Assembly: GCF_032397745.1 (NCBI RefSeq)
Contig: NZ_CP135921.1
Span: forward strand, 7,924,501 to 7,988,500
Origin: Bradyrhizobium prioriisuperbiae
GTDB lineage: Bacteria > Pseudomonadota > Alphaproteobacteria > Rhizobiales > Xanthobacteraceae
DNA: 64,000 nt
Direction of reading: 5' to 3'
Under the pieces are notes generated by a model. That model had not been told where the DNA came from. It did not search any database and saw only the letters and a program-made list of their open reading frames with translations. Shown piece by piece: positions 44,243 through 52,815 of this stretch (positions within the stretch are counted from its first letter, which is position 1; each line of letters opens with the position of its first letter). A program made the position numbers and the translations under genes.

Positions 44243-45259
44243 GTGCGACACAAGCTCTTCGCCTCACTTATTCTTGGATCTTTTTTCGCATCGCTCGCCG
44301 TCCTGACACTGCCTGCCCGGGCTGCGGACGCCGCGCCGCTGAAGCTCGGCTACGCCAAGTGCGCGCACTGCCTACCGATGGCGCTGACGCCGGGTCTCGC
44401 GCAAGGCGTCACGATCGAGGCCACCGGTTTCAATTCCGGCAATGATGTGCTGACCGCACTCGTCTCCAAGAGCATCGACGTCGCGCAGGTGACTTATCTC
44501 CACTACGTCACCGCGCTGGATAAAGGTTTTGACGTCGTCGCCATCTCCGGCCAGGTGAACGGCGGGTCCGAATGCCTGTCGACGCCGGCGCTTGACCTGC
44601 CCAAGGACAACTGGACCGCCTTCAAGGCCCAGGTCGAGAAGGCGAAGGCCGCGGGCACCCCGCTCAAGATCGCCGCGTCACGCGGCAACGCGCAGGACAT
44701 TCACATGCGCGGCGCGTTCGCCAAGCAGGGTATCGACGTCAACAAAGACCTGCAGTTCGTCAACATCCCCAACCCGTCCGACCACATCGCGGCATTGCGC
44801 CGGGGCGAGATCGACATGGTCTGCACCGTCGAACCGTTCGCCTCGCAGATCCGCCTGGCCGGCGCGGGAAAACCCTTCATGCTGCCCTACGACCAGGCCG
44901 CCGGCAAGCTGACCAACCTCATCGTGACCCGGTCCGACGTGATCGCGGCGCGCCGTGCCGACGTGCAGGCGACGGTGGCGGCGGTGGTCGCGCTGGTCGA
45001 CAAGCTCAAGGCCGACAAGAGCGTGTGGACCGACGCCATCGTTAAGCAGACCGGCCTCGACAAGAGCATCGCGGAATCGGCGCTCGACAACGCCTTTCCG
45101 GACTACGCCATCCACAAGCCGGAGACACTGGCGATCGCCCGCATGATGAAGGACCTCAAATACATCAGCAACGACGTGACGCCGGCCATCGACAAGACGC
45201 TGGACTATTCCTTTCTTGAAGCTGTGACCAAGAGGTCAAAGAATGATCTCGGCTACTGA
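44243..45259 (+). CDS. NitT/TauT-family ABC transporter substrate-binding protein
   Basis: 338 residues from a GTG with GGAGG about 8 nt upstream, which yields a proper signal peptide (RHKLFASLILGSFFASLAVL, cleavage after ARA). Family features are LKLGYAKCAHCLPMALTPG, NDVLTALVSKSIDVAQV and GEIDMVCTVEPFASQI, as in SsuA/ThiY-type binders. The cysteine pair CAHC near the mature N-terminus is unusual. The ligand is unknown; the divergent hydantoinase operon suggests a cyclic amide or aromatic acid. Confidence 0.9.
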   Translation: MRHKLFASLILGSFFASLAVLTLPARAADAAPLKLGYAKCAHCLPMALTPGLAQGVTIEATGFNSGNDVLTALVSKSIDVAQVTYLHYVTALDKGFDVVAISGQVNGGSECLSTPALDLPKDNWTAFKAQVEKAKAAGTPLKIAASRGNAQDIHMRGAFAKQGIDVNKDLQFVNIPNPSDHIAALRRGEIDMVCTVEPFASQIRLAGAGKPFMLPYDQAAGKLTNLIVTRSDVIAARRADVQATVAAVVALVDKLKADKSVWTDAIVKQTGLDKSIAESALDNAFPDYAIHKPETLAIARMMKDLKYISNDVTPAIDKTLDYSFLEAVTKRSKNDLGY

Positions 45260-46112
45260 ATCAGCCGGACACATCGCGGCCCAGCCCGGAATCGGCAAGC
45301 GACTCCGCAAGCAGATCGGCCGGCGGCTCGACCGGTTCGTGGTCCCGCTGCTGTTGTTGCTCGGATGGGAAGCGTTTGCCCGCTCGGGCGTCCTGCCGCC
45401 AGCGCTGCTGCCCGCGCCCTCGGCGGTGCTGCATGCGCTCGCCGACTGGATGCTCGGCATCGACGAGACAACGCAAAGCTATTCCGGCCTCTGGCTGCGC
45501 GATGCCTTTTCCAGCGCCTGGCGCGTCGCGTTCGGCTTCGCCATCGCGGCAGCGACGGGGGTGATAGCCGGCACGGCGATCGGCTGGTGGCGCACCGCCG
45601 AGACCATGCTCGAGCCGACGCTGCAGATGCTGCGGCCGATCCCGCCGGTGTCGTGGATTCCACTTGCGATCATCTGGTTCGGCATCGCCAACAAACCGGC
45701 GATCTTCCTGGTGTTCCTCGGCGCGTTCTTCCCGATCCTGATGAACACCATTCATGGCGTAAAGGGCGTCGACCGCAACCTGATCCGCGCCGGCGCCATG
45801 ATGGGCGCGAGCGAGCGGCAGTTGCTTCGGCACATCGTGCTGCCGGCCGCCCTGCCCTCGATCTTCGCCGGCCTGCGCATCGCCATAGGCTCCGCCTGGA
45901 TGCTGACAGTTACTGCCGAGATGGTGGCCGTGAAAAGCGGCCTCGGCTACGTGCTGTGGGATTCCTATTATTTCCTGCGCTACGACATCGTGCTCGCGGC
46001 AATGATTTCGATCGGACTGCTCGGCTTCATCTCCGACCTCGCCATCAAGCGGCTGATGAATTGGGTGCTGCATTGGCAGAAGGCGACCACCGTCGCCGGG
46101 CGCCAGGGCTGA
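45243..46112 (+). CDS. NitT/TauT-family ABC transporter permease
   Basis: 289 residues, six or so membrane segments, overlapping the binding-protein gene by 17 nt. The EAA loop is NLIRAGAMMGASERQLLRHI then VLPAALPSIFAGLRIAIG, and the later VKSGLGYVLWDSYYFLRYD matches SsuC/TauC-type permeases. It functions as a homodimer with the ATPase encoded 15 nt downstream. Confidence 0.93.
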   Translation: MISATESAGHIAAQPGIGKRLRKQIGRRLDRFVVPLLLLLGWEAFARSGVLPPALLPAPSAVLHALADWMLGIDETTQSYSGLWLRDAFSSAWRVAFGFAIAAATGVIAGTAIGWWRTAETMLEPTLQMLRPIPPVSWIPLAIIWFGIANKPAIFLVFLGAFFPILMNTIHGVKGVDRNLIRAGAMMGASERQLLRHIVLPAALPSIFAGLRIAIGSAWMLTVTAEMVAVKSGLGYVLWDSYYFLRYDIVLAAMISIGLLGFISDLAIKRLMNWVLHWQKATTVAGRQG

Positions 46113-46127
46113 ACCGGGGAGCACATC

Positions 46128-46901
46128 GTGGCCGAGATCAACATCGAAGCGATCACCAAGACCTTCCACGACAGTTCGCGCGGGCGTGAGGTCGCGGCAC
46201 TCGACGACATCAATCTGTCGATCGCCGCCAACGACTTCGTCTGCCTGCTCGGCCCATCCGGCTGCGGCAAGTCGACCCTGCTCAACATCATCGCCGGCTT
46301 CGAGACACCGACCAAAGGCCGGGTCACCGTCGACGGCAAGGCGGTCGAGGCGCCCGGCGCCGACCGCGGCGTGGTGTTTCAGCAGCCGACCCTGATGCCG
46401 TGGCTGACGGTTGCGGAGAACATCGCGTTTCATCTCAGGCTCAAAGGCATCGCCAAGGCGGAGCGGCGTGAGCAGGCACAGACGTTCATCGACCTTGTCG
46501 GCCTGAAGGGCTTCGAGACGCACTACCCGTCCGAATTGTCCGGCGGAATGAACCAGCGGGTCGGAATCGCGCGGGCGCTGATCATGAATCCACGCGTGAT
46601 CCTGATGGACGAGCCGTTTGCCGCGCTCGATGCCCAGACCAAGAGCGAGATGCAGGAGGAACTGGTCGCGATCTGGCAGCGCCATCGCGGCACCATCGTG
46701 TTCGTGACGCACAGCGTCGATGAAGCCTTGGTGCTCGGCAACAGGATCGTGGTCATGACCCGGCGGCCGGGGCGCATCCGGGAGCTGATCGAACTCGACC
46801 TGCCGCGTCCGCGCGACGTGACCGGCGCTGATTTCAACGATATGAAACGGCATGTGCTGAACCTGATCAAGGAGGTGGCCGCGCAGCCGGCGGCGGCCTA
46901 G
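46128..46901 (+). CDS. NitT/TauT-family ABC transporter ATP-binding protein
   Basis: 257 residues, GTG start with GGGGAG upstream. Walker A is GPSGCGKST, Q-loop VVFQQPTLMPW, signature LSGGMNQRVGIARAL, Walker B VILMDEPFAALDAQ and H-loop FVTHSV. It is the SsuB/TauB type. The stop codon lies inside the left arm of a long palindrome (46898-46938) that probably terminates the transporter transcript. Confidence 0.94.
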   Translation: MAEINIEAITKTFHDSSRGREVAALDDINLSIAANDFVCLLGPSGCGKSTLLNIIAGFETPTKGRVTVDGKAVEAPGADRGVVFQQPTLMPWLTVAENIAFHLRLKGIAKAERREQAQTFIDLVGLKGFETHYPSELSGGMNQRVGIARALIMNPRVILMDEPFAALDAQTKSEMQEELVAIWQRHRGTIVFVTHSVDEALVLGNRIVVMTRRPGRIRELIELDLPRPRDVTGADFNDMKRHVLNLIKEVAAQPAAA

Positions 46902-46938
46902 ATCTTCCGTTCCGATAGAATCGGAACGGAAGATCTAG
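46898..46938. terminator. Perfect 19-bp inverted repeat, likely terminator/stabiliser hairpin
   Basis: The arms CTAGATCTTCCGTTCCGAT (46898-46916) and its exact complement (46920-46938) surround a 3-nt AGA loop. The hairpin includes the ATPase stop codon and is followed by the T-rich ATTCTTGTTTTGACG. It probably ends or stabilises the transporter mRNA. Confidence 0.65.
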
Positions 46939-47005
46939 ATTCTTGTTTTGACGCGTTTTCTTCACGCAAACCGGTATCCACTTTGCTCGAAAATGCTCTG
47001 CACAC
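46898..47005. repeat. Bradyrhizobial-type intergenic repeat element (palindrome plus conserved flank)
   Basis: After the palindrome comes TTGTTTTGACGCGTTTTCTT, then CACGCAAACCGGTATCCACT and TTGCTCGAAAATGCTCT. From memory this follows a short intergenic repeat found many times in Bradyrhizobium and Rhodopseudomonas genomes, which I cannot check here. Only one copy is seen in this window. It runs almost up to the AMDase-like gene and may supply part of its leader. Confidence 0.5.
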
Positions 47006-47051
47006 CGCGGCCCAGCCGGACACTTCGCAACTCTTGCACGAGACCGACCAA

Positions 47052-47774
47052 ATGCCCTCTTCCGCGCGCCTCGGCATGCTGACACCGTCATCCAACACCG
47101 TGCTGGAGCCGATGACGAGCGCCATGCTCGCCGGGCTGCCCGACATCACGGCGCATTTTTCCCGCTTCAAGGTCACCGAGATCGCCCTGTCCGACCAGGC
47201 GCTGCGGCAATTCGACGACACCGAGATCCTGCGCGCGGCGGAACTGCTGGCGCATGCCAAGGTCGACGTCATCGCCTGGAACGGAACATCGGCGGCCTGG
47301 CTGGGGTTCGATCAAGACGAGCGCCTGTGCGAGCGTATCCGCGCCGCGACCGGAATCCCCGCCTGCACTTCGGTGCTGGCGTTCCGCGATGTCTTCGCGC
47401 GAACCGGCGTCAACCGCGTCGGACTGGTGACGCCTTATCGGGACGACGTCCAGGCCAAAATCATCGCCAACTGGTCGGCGGTGGGCTTCGCCTGCCCGGC
47501 GGAACGCCACCTACGCCTGCAGGACAATTTTTCGTTCGCGACCGTCGACCCTGATGAGATCGCAACCATGGCCCGCGCAGTGGTCAGCGAAGGCTGCGAT
47601 GCGGTCGCGATCGTCTGCACCAACATGCGCGGCGCCGCGATTGCGGCCCCCCTCGAAGCCGAGCTCGGCGTGCCGGTCTACGACTCGGTGGCCCTGACCT
47701 TGTTTCAGAGTCTGCGCGTTGCCGGACAGGATCCCCGCATGATCAAGGGCTGGGGCTGCCTGTTTCTCAGCTAG
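47052..47774 (+). CDS. Arylmalonate decarboxylase / maleate isomerase-like protein (Asp/Glu racemase superfamily)
   Basis: About 240 residues from the ATG before PSSARLGMLTPSSNTVLEP; an upstream TTG (46983) lies within the repeat element and is unlikely. The first cysteine site of two-Cys superfamily members reads AWNGTSAAWL, with Gly, while the second is retained in AIVCTNMRGAAIAAP. One cysteine only, with Gly at the other site, is the arrangement of arylmalonate decarboxylase rather than of maleate isomerase or racemases. It could decarboxylate or isomerise a dicarboxylate. It is downstream of the NitT-type transporter and overlaps the LysR gene 3' end by 8 nt. Confidence 0.8.
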   Translation: MPSSARLGMLTPSSNTVLEPMTSAMLAGLPDITAHFSRFKVTEIALSDQALRQFDDTEILRAAELLAHAKVDVIAWNGTSAAWLGFDQDERLCERIRAATGIPACTSVLAFRDVFARTGVNRVGLVTPYRDDVQAKIIANWSAVGFACPAERHLRLQDNFSFATVDPDEIATMARAVVSEGCDAVAIVCTNMRGAAIAAPLEAELGVPVYDSVALTLFQSLRVAGQDPRMIKGWGCLFLS

Positions 47775-48639
47775 CCCCCGCCGTCTCTTCAACGGCCGAT
47801 GCAAAGACGTCGATCAGGGTTGCGGCGGGCCCACGGCTGCCGAAAACACCCACTGCGCGGGCGTATTTCGGATCCGGGATCGGCACCATGTGAATGTCGC
47901 GGCCGACCGGAGGCGTGATACCCCAATCCGGCAGCAGCGACACACCGACGCCCTCGGCGACCAGGATGACGATGGTCTCCGGCGCGTCGAGTTCAAACAG
48001 CTCGCGCACGGTGATGCGCCGATCGTGAAGGAAACGGCTCACCAGTTGGCCGGTCCAGGCATTGCGATCCATCCGGATGAATGGCGCGCCGGCAAGCATG
48101 GCGCCGATGGGCTGCCGTTCGGTCGTCGACGGAGCGATCATCACCAGAGGCTCGTCGCGCACCAGGCGCCAGGACAGGCTCTTGGGCAACCGGAATGGTG
48201 GACGCACCGCCAGCGCGCAATCGATCTCTCCGGTTTCCAACATCTGTAGAAGTCCCGCCGACGTTCCCGGCACGACCTTGATCTCGATGTCCGGATGCTG
48301 CTGCGACAGGGTCCGCAGCGCCGCCGGCATCATCGCGATCAGCGCCGTGGAAATCGCGCCGACCCGCAACCGGCCGGTCAGCCGCCGCGCCTGCGCCAGA
48401 TGCCGCAAATGGTCCGCCTGCACCACAATCTGCCGGGCCGCGCCGAGCACCGCCTGGCCGGCATCGGTCAACGCGACGCCCTGCCCGCGTCGAACGACCA
48501 GCGCCGTGTTCAGCTCGGCTTCGAGGGCGCGAATCTGCTCGGCGACCGAGGCATTGGCCAAGCCTAAGTGCCGCGCGGCAGCCGCCAGCGATCCCCGGTC
48601 GGCAACCGTGCAAAAGGTGCGCAAAAAGCGTGTATTCAC
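47767..48639 (-). CDS. LysR-family transcriptional regulator
   Basis: About 290 residues if it starts at GTG before NTRFLRTFCTVADRGS; an ATG at 48690 is also in frame but would overlap a good operator candidate. The HTH is SLAAAARHLGLANASVAEQI RALEAEL-like, followed by an effector-binding domain (LRVGAISTALIAMMPAALRT, EGVGVSLLPDWGI). It is divergent from the DHDPS copy 4 gene and is presumably its activator. Confidence 0.9.
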   Translation of the reverse strand: MNTRFLRTFCTVADRGSLAAAARHLGLANASVAEQIRALEAELNTALVVRRGQGVALTDAGQAVLGAARQIVVQADHLRHLAQARRLTGRLRVGAISTALIAMMPAALRTLSQQHPDIEIKVVPGTSAGLLQMLETGEIDCALAVRPPFRLPKSLSWRLVRDEPLVMIAPSTTERQPIGAMLAGAPFIRMDRNAWTGQLVSRFLHDRRITVRELFELDAPETIVILVAEGVGVSLLPDWGITPPVGRDIHMVPIPDPKYARAVGVFGSRGPAATLIDVFASAVEETAGAS

Positions 48640-48681
48640 AGTGCTATCAGCCCGATTTCCAGGCTCCCATAATGACGGATA

Positions 48682-48702
48682 TTCCGGCATTTGAAAACGG
48701 AA
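48682..48702. promoter_or_regulatory. LysR-type operator candidate TTCCG-N11-CGGAA
   Basis: Perfect 5-bp inverted arms TTCCG (48682-48686) and CGGAA (48698-48702) with an 11-nt spacer, extendable to ATTCCG/CGGAAA. This fits the T-N11-A layout of LysR operators and lies 45 nt upstream of the divergent DHDPS copy 4 ATG. A second small inverted pair (CGGT-TTT-ACCG, about 48709-48719) is adjacent. Confidence 0.55.
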
Positions 48703-48746
48703 ATATTACGGTTTTACCGAACGCAGGGATTGCGTAGGGATGGCAT

Positions 48747-49712
48747 ATGTCAACAACAGACCGGATTTTGCCCATGCGCCTCGATAACACCGCGAAGGGA
48801 GTATTCCCCATCGCCCCGACGCCGTTCACCGCCGACGGCCAGATCGACATGGCCTCGATCGACCGCCTGACCGACTTCTATCTGTCCTGCGGCAGCACCG
48901 GTCTCACCGTGCTCGGTGTGCTGGGCGAGGCCCCGAAGCTCGATAACCAGGAAGCGATCGATGTCGCCGTTCGCTTCATCAAGCGTGCGCGTTCGCTACC
49001 GGTGATCGTCGGTGTGTCGGCACCCGGCTTCGCCGCCATGCGCACACTGGCAAAGGCCTCGATGGATGCCGGCGCCGCCGGCGTCATGATCGCGCCGCCG
49101 AACTCGCTGCGCACCGACGACCAAATCGTCACTTATTATCGCCAGGCTGCCGAAGCGATCGGCGCCGACGTGCCGTTCGTGATCCAGGATTACCCGCTCA
49201 ATTTCACGGTGGTGATGACACCCGGCGTCATCCGCAAGATCGTGACGGACAATCCGTCCTGCGTCATGCTCAAGCATGAGGACTGGCCCGGACTGGAGAA
49301 GATCTCGGCCCTGCGCAAATGGGAATCGAGCGGCGAGATGCGGCACATCTCGATCCTCTGCGGAAATGGCGGGCTGTTCCTCGACTTCGAAACCGAGCGC
49401 GGCGCCGACGGCGCCATGACCGGATACGCCTTCCCGGACATGCTGGTCGACACGGTGCGGCTGGCGCAGTCCGGCGAGCGCGACGCCGCCCACGACCTGT
49501 TCGACGCCCACCTGCCGCTGCTGCGCTACGAACAGCAGCCGGGCGTCGGCCTGTCCGTGCGCAAATATGTGCTGGCGCGCCGGGGGTTGATCAGCTCGGA
49601 CGCGCTGCGCGCCCCGGGCGGCTCGCTCAGCGCAACGGCGAAGACGGAAATCGAATATCTGCTCGCCCGCGTGGCGCGAACCGACAAACGCGCCCTGCAG
49701 CGCGTCGCCTGA
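48747..49712 (+). CDS. DHDPS/N-acetylneuraminate lyase family protein, copy 4
   Basis: 321 residues. The Schiff-base lysine is in CVMLKHEDWPG. The pocket reads LGVLGEAPKL in place of GTTGEF, and the tyrosine motif is IQDYPLNFTVV, so the Tyr of YNxP is replaced. It is the most divergent of the five copies. It stands alone, divergent from a LysR gene and followed by a strong terminator, so it is a single-gene unit. An ATG nine codons in (48774) is an alternative start. The substrate is unknown. Confidence 0.87.
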   Translation: MSTTDRILPMRLDNTAKGVFPIAPTPFTADGQIDMASIDRLTDFYLSCGSTGLTVLGVLGEAPKLDNQEAIDVAVRFIKRARSLPVIVGVSAPGFAAMRTLAKASMDAGAAGVMIAPPNSLRTDDQIVTYYRQAAEAIGADVPFVIQDYPLNFTVVMTPGVIRKIVTDNPSCVMLKHEDWPGLEKISALRKWESSGEMRHISILCGNGGLFLDFETERGADGAMTGYAFPDMLVDTVRLAQSGERDAAHDLFDAHLPLLRYEQQPGVGLSVRKYVLARRGLISSDALRAPGGSLSATAKTEIEYLLARVARTDKRALQRVA

Positions 49713-49741
49713 TAACAGGCGACAACAGCTCTGGAATGATG

Positions 49742-49777
49742 ACACACCCGGCAGCGATGCCGGGTGTGTTGTTTTTT
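49742..49777 (+). terminator. Rho-independent terminator after DHDPS copy 4
   Basis: The 12-bp stem ACACACCCGGCA / TGCCGGGTGTGT with GCGA loop is followed by TGTTTTTT, a textbook intrinsic terminator for the plus strand. It also lies just beyond the 3' end of the convergent aminotransferase gene, on whose strand no comparable T-run is seen. Confidence 0.88.
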
Positions 49778-49781
49778 GGCC

Positions 49782-51002
49782 TCAGCTCAACTTGCTGCAG
49801 GCCTCCGCGATGCGCGTGCAGGCTGCCTGCAGACGCTCGGTCGCCGTGGCGAAGGAGATGCGGAAGAACGGCGCGAGGCCGAAAGCCGAACCGGGAACGA
49901 CGGCGACATTGGCCTCCTCCAGCAGGAAGGTCGCGAAGTCGACATCGGTCTCGATGATCCGGCCATCGCTCCGCTTGCGCCCCAGCACGCCCTGGCAGGA
50001 CGGAAACAGATAGAACGCGCCGTCCGGCGTGCGGCAGCTCAATCCGTCGGTGCTGTTGAAGGCCGCAAGACACAGATCGCGGCGCTGGCGGAACACCTCG
50101 TTGCGCTCGGAGAGGAAGTCGAGCGGACCGGTGAGCGCCGCGACCGCGGCCGCTTGCGACACCGAGCTCGGATTGGTGGTGCTCTGCGACTGGATCGTCG
50201 CCATCGCCTTGATCAGATCGGCCGGGCCGCCCGCATAACCGATGCGCCAGCCCGTCATCGCATAGGCCTTGGAGACGCCGTTGCAGGTCAGCACGCGATC
50301 AAACAGCTTCGGCTCGACCGCGGCGATGGTCGTGAACTCCCAGCCGTCGTAGCGGATGTGCTCGTACATGTCGTCGGTGAGGATCAGCACCTGCGGGTGA
50401 TCGAGCAGCACGGCGGCGAGCGCCTTCAGATCGGCAGCCGAATAACCGGCGCCGGTCGGATTGCTCGGCGAGTTGAGCACCAGCCACCTGGTGCGCGGGG
50501 TGATCGCCGCGCACAGCGATGCGGCGGTGAGTTTGAATCCATCAGCCTCGCCGCACGGCACGGTCACCGGCACGCCACCGGCCAGCAAAACCATATCGGG
50601 ATAAGACACCCAGTAAGGCGCCGGGATGATCACCTCGTCGCCGTGGTCGAGGGTGGCGCACAGCGCGTTGTAGAGCACCTGCTTGCCGCCGGTGCCGACG
50701 CTGATCTGCGAGATGTCATAGGACAGCCCGTTCTCCTTGCTGAACTTGCCGACGATCGCCTTCTTCAACTCCGGTGTTCCATCGACGTCGGTGTATTTGG
50801 TCGCGCCCGCATCGATCGCGGCCTTGGCGGCATCCTTTACATGCTGTGGCGTGTCGAAATCCGGCTCGCCCTGCGACAGCCCGATGACGTCGCGCCCCTG
50901 GCGGCGCAATTCGTTGGCGAGCCGGGTGATGGCGATGGTCGGCGACGGGCGGACGGCCGACAGTCGCGACGACAGCGGGGTCGGCTTGGTATGGGCGTTC
51001 AT
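49782..51002 (-). CDS. Class I/II pyridoxal-phosphate aminotransferase (aspartate aminotransferase type)
   Basis: 406 residues from ATG 51002 with AGGAG upstream. Blocks are GLSQGEPDFDTPQHV, VLNSPSNPTGAGYSAADL, ILTDDMYEHIRYDG and the PLP lysine in CNGVSKAYAMTGWRIGYAG; C-terminal Arg is in FRISFATA. It exchanges amino groups between a 2-oxoacid and Asp/Glu-type donors. It is the last gene of the liv-pxp minus-strand run, so it could process the glutamate released by 5-oxoprolinase. A much longer in-frame open stretch upstream is antisense to pxpC and not part of the gene. Confidence 0.92.
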   Translation of the reverse strand: MNAHTKPTPLSSRLSAVRPSPTIAITRLANELRRQGRDVIGLSQGEPDFDTPQHVKDAAKAAIDAGATKYTDVDGTPELKKAIVGKFSKENGLSYDISQISVGTGGKQVLYNALCATLDHGDEVIIPAPYWVSYPDMVLLAGGVPVTVPCGEADGFKLTAASLCAAITPRTRWLVLNSPSNPTGAGYSAADLKALAAVLLDHPQVLILTDDMYEHIRYDGWEFTTIAAVEPKLFDRVLTCNGVSKAYAMTGWRIGYAGGPADLIKAMATIQSQSTTNPSSVSQAAAVAALTGPLDFLSERNEVFRQRRDLCLAAFNSTDGLSCRTPDGAFYLFPSCQGVLGRKRSDGRIIETDVDFATFLLEEANVAVVPGSAFGLAPFFRISFATATERLQAACTRIAEACSKLS

Positions 51003-51013
51003 GTGAAAGGCTC

Positions 51014-52060
51014 CTATGGATAGCTTGCGATGGCTTGCTCGGTCGAACTGACGACGCCGTCGATCAGGTTCAGGCCGAGCAGGAATTCGGACGAGAATTG
51101 CGTGCGCACCAGCGGCTCGACGACGGGGCCGCGCGCCAGAACGGCCGCTTCGTTGCGTCGCGCCTCGACAGCGTCGGCGATCGAGATCGCGGCGAAGCGG
51201 AATGTCGTCCCTGGCCGCGCCTGGGCCAGCCTGCCGAGGTCGGGGCCGATGACGGTGGCGATCTTGGGATAGCCGCCGGTCGACTGGCGATCGGCCATCA
51301 GCACGATCGGCTGGCCGTTGCCCGGGACCTGAACCGCGCCCATGGCAATGCCGTCGGAGACGATGTTGTAGCCGCGGATGTGGGTGAGTTGCGGCCCTTC
51401 GAGGAAGTAGGCCATGCGATCGGCCTTGTTGGAGAGGATCCATGGCCCTGCCAGAAACGCCGTGATCTGGTCGTCGCTGAAATAATCGTCCTGCGGTCCG
51501 AGCACGACACGAATGACACCGAGCGGCCGATCGAGCCATGGCGCCGCGATAACGCCGAACGACGGCGCCGACAGATGCGACGGCTCGACACGCAAAACGT
51601 CGCCGGCCGCCAGCGCACGGCCATCCACGCCGCCAAAGCCGGTCCTGGTGTGCGTGGCGTTGGAGCCGAGCACCTGCGGCACAGCAAGATGGCCGGCGAT
51701 GGCGAGGTAGCACCACGAGCCGCTCTGCCCCGCGCGGATTTTCAGCACGGCACCGGGCTCGAGGATCAGGAGAACGGCTGATGGCAATGGACGGCCGTCG
51801 AGCGTGATGGCGAAATCGCCGCCGGCAACGGCGACGGTGAGCGGCCTCGCTTCCGCCGTCAGCTCAACACCCCCCAGGGAGACTTCGATGGCGGTTGCGC
51901 CCGGCGCATTGCCGACGGCCAGATTTGCCGTGGCGTGTGCCAGCGGATCCATCGGCCCCGCAGCGGTGACGCCATAGCGCAGATAACCATGGCGGCCGGC
52001 GTCCTGCAGCGTGGTGCCGGGACCGACGGACAGGATGCGAAGGGCATGCGAAGCAGACAT
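51014..52060 (-). CDS. pxpC: 5-oxoprolinase subunit C (biotin-dependent carboxyltransferase-like)
   Basis: 348 residues, AHS2 domain. Blocks are GTTLQDAGRHGYLRYGVTAA, GPMDPLAHATANLAVGN, VRVVLGPQDDYFSDDQITAF, RMAYFLEGPQL and MADRQSTGGYPKIATVI. The ATG overlaps the pxpB TGA by one base (TGATG at 52058-52062). With PxpA and PxpB it forms the ATP-dependent enzyme that opens 5-oxoproline to glutamate. It lies 12 nt before the aminotransferase start. Confidence 0.93.
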   Translation of the reverse strand: MSASHALRILSVGPGTTLQDAGRHGYLRYGVTAAGPMDPLAHATANLAVGNAPGATAIEVSLGGVELTAEARPLTVAVAGGDFAITLDGRPLPSAVLLILEPGAVLKIRAGQSGSWCYLAIAGHLAVPQVLGSNATHTRTGFGGVDGRALAAGDVLRVEPSHLSAPSFGVIAAPWLDRPLGVIRVVLGPQDDYFSDDQITAFLAGPWILSNKADRMAYFLEGPQLTHIRGYNIVSDGIAMGAVQVPGNGQPIVLMADRQSTGGYPKIATVIGPDLGRLAQARPGTTFRFAAISIADAVEARRNEAAVLARGPVVEPLVRTQFSSEFLLGLNLIDGVVSSTEQAIASYP

Positions 52061-52815
52061 CACGCACTCATCTTTCGGGCGATGATCTCGCCGCTGGCGG
52101 ACCGCCGCTCCAGCGCGGTGAAGGTCGTGGTGTCGATCGCCTCAAAGTGCATGATATCGCCGGCCTGGACCATGAAGGCGTCGGCCCGCTCGGCCGCATA
52201 GAGACGCTCGGGCGTGCGGCCGATGACGTACCAGCCGGTCGGCATGGCAAACGTCGAGACGCCGCAGAGCCCGCCGCCGATCAGCACCGCGCCAGCCGGA
52301 TGCGGGGGCCGCGGCGACAGACGCCGCGAAATGGCGAGCGGCTTCGGCAATCCGCCGAGATAGATATAGCCCGGCACAAAGCCGTACATGTAGACACGAA
52401 AGGTGGCCGCGACGTGCTGAGCGACCAGTTCGTCCCGCGTGATGTCGAGCAGGTGCGCCGCCTCGTCGATGTCCTCGCCGAGTGCGGGGTCATAGCAACA
52501 GGGGATGATCCAGTTGGTCGGCTTCGCCGCCCATGCCGCAGATGTCGCCAATACGTCGCGGACGGTGGCGACGAGCACATCGCGATCGATCTGCAGGGGA
52601 TCGTAGTGGATCATCAGCGAGCGATAGGTCGGCACGAACTCCTGTGCCCCCGCAGGCGGGTTGTCACGCAACGCCGCATCCAGAGCCAGGACTCTGTCGT
52701 TAAGCGCGGGATCGACGGTGTCGCCGAACTCGACCACGAGCGCGGCTTCACCGGCGTCCAGAAAGCGTGGCACGGCCGGCGCGGTCCCCGCCTCCGACCC
52801 GGTTTGCAGCATCAT
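52060..52815 (-). CDS. pxpB: 5-oxoprolinase subunit B (KipI family)
   Basis: 251 residues, AHS1 domain. Blocks are RFLDAGEAALVVEFGDTVDP, VPTYRSLMIHYDP, IIPCCYDPALGEDID, YGFVPGYIYLGGLPKPLAI and AMPTGWYVIGRTPERLY. The start overlaps the pxpA stop (52812-52815). It probably works as a complex with PxpC. Confidence 0.93.
   Translation of the reverse strand: MMLQTGSEAGTAPAVPRFLDAGEAALVVEFGDTVDPALNDRVLALDAALRDNPPAGAQEFVPTYRSLMIHYDPLQIDRDVLVATVRDVLATSAAWAAKPTNWIIPCCYDPALGEDIDEAAHLLDITRDELVAQHVAATFRVYMYGFVPGYIYLGGLPKPLAISRRLSPRPPHPAGAVLIGGGLCGVSTFAMPTGWYVIGRTPERLYAAERADAFMVQAGDIMHFEAIDTTTFTALERRSASGEIIARKMSA

Noticed and set aside
45261..46853. Minus-strand open frame of 530 codons
   Set aside because: Runs antisense through the NitT/TauT permease and ATPase genes, both intact and well supported.
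49782..51716. Possible 644-residue fusion protein ending in the aminotransferase
   Set aside because: The first 230 or so residues are an off-frame reading of pxpC; the aminotransferase has its own ATG at 51002 with a good ribosome-binding site.
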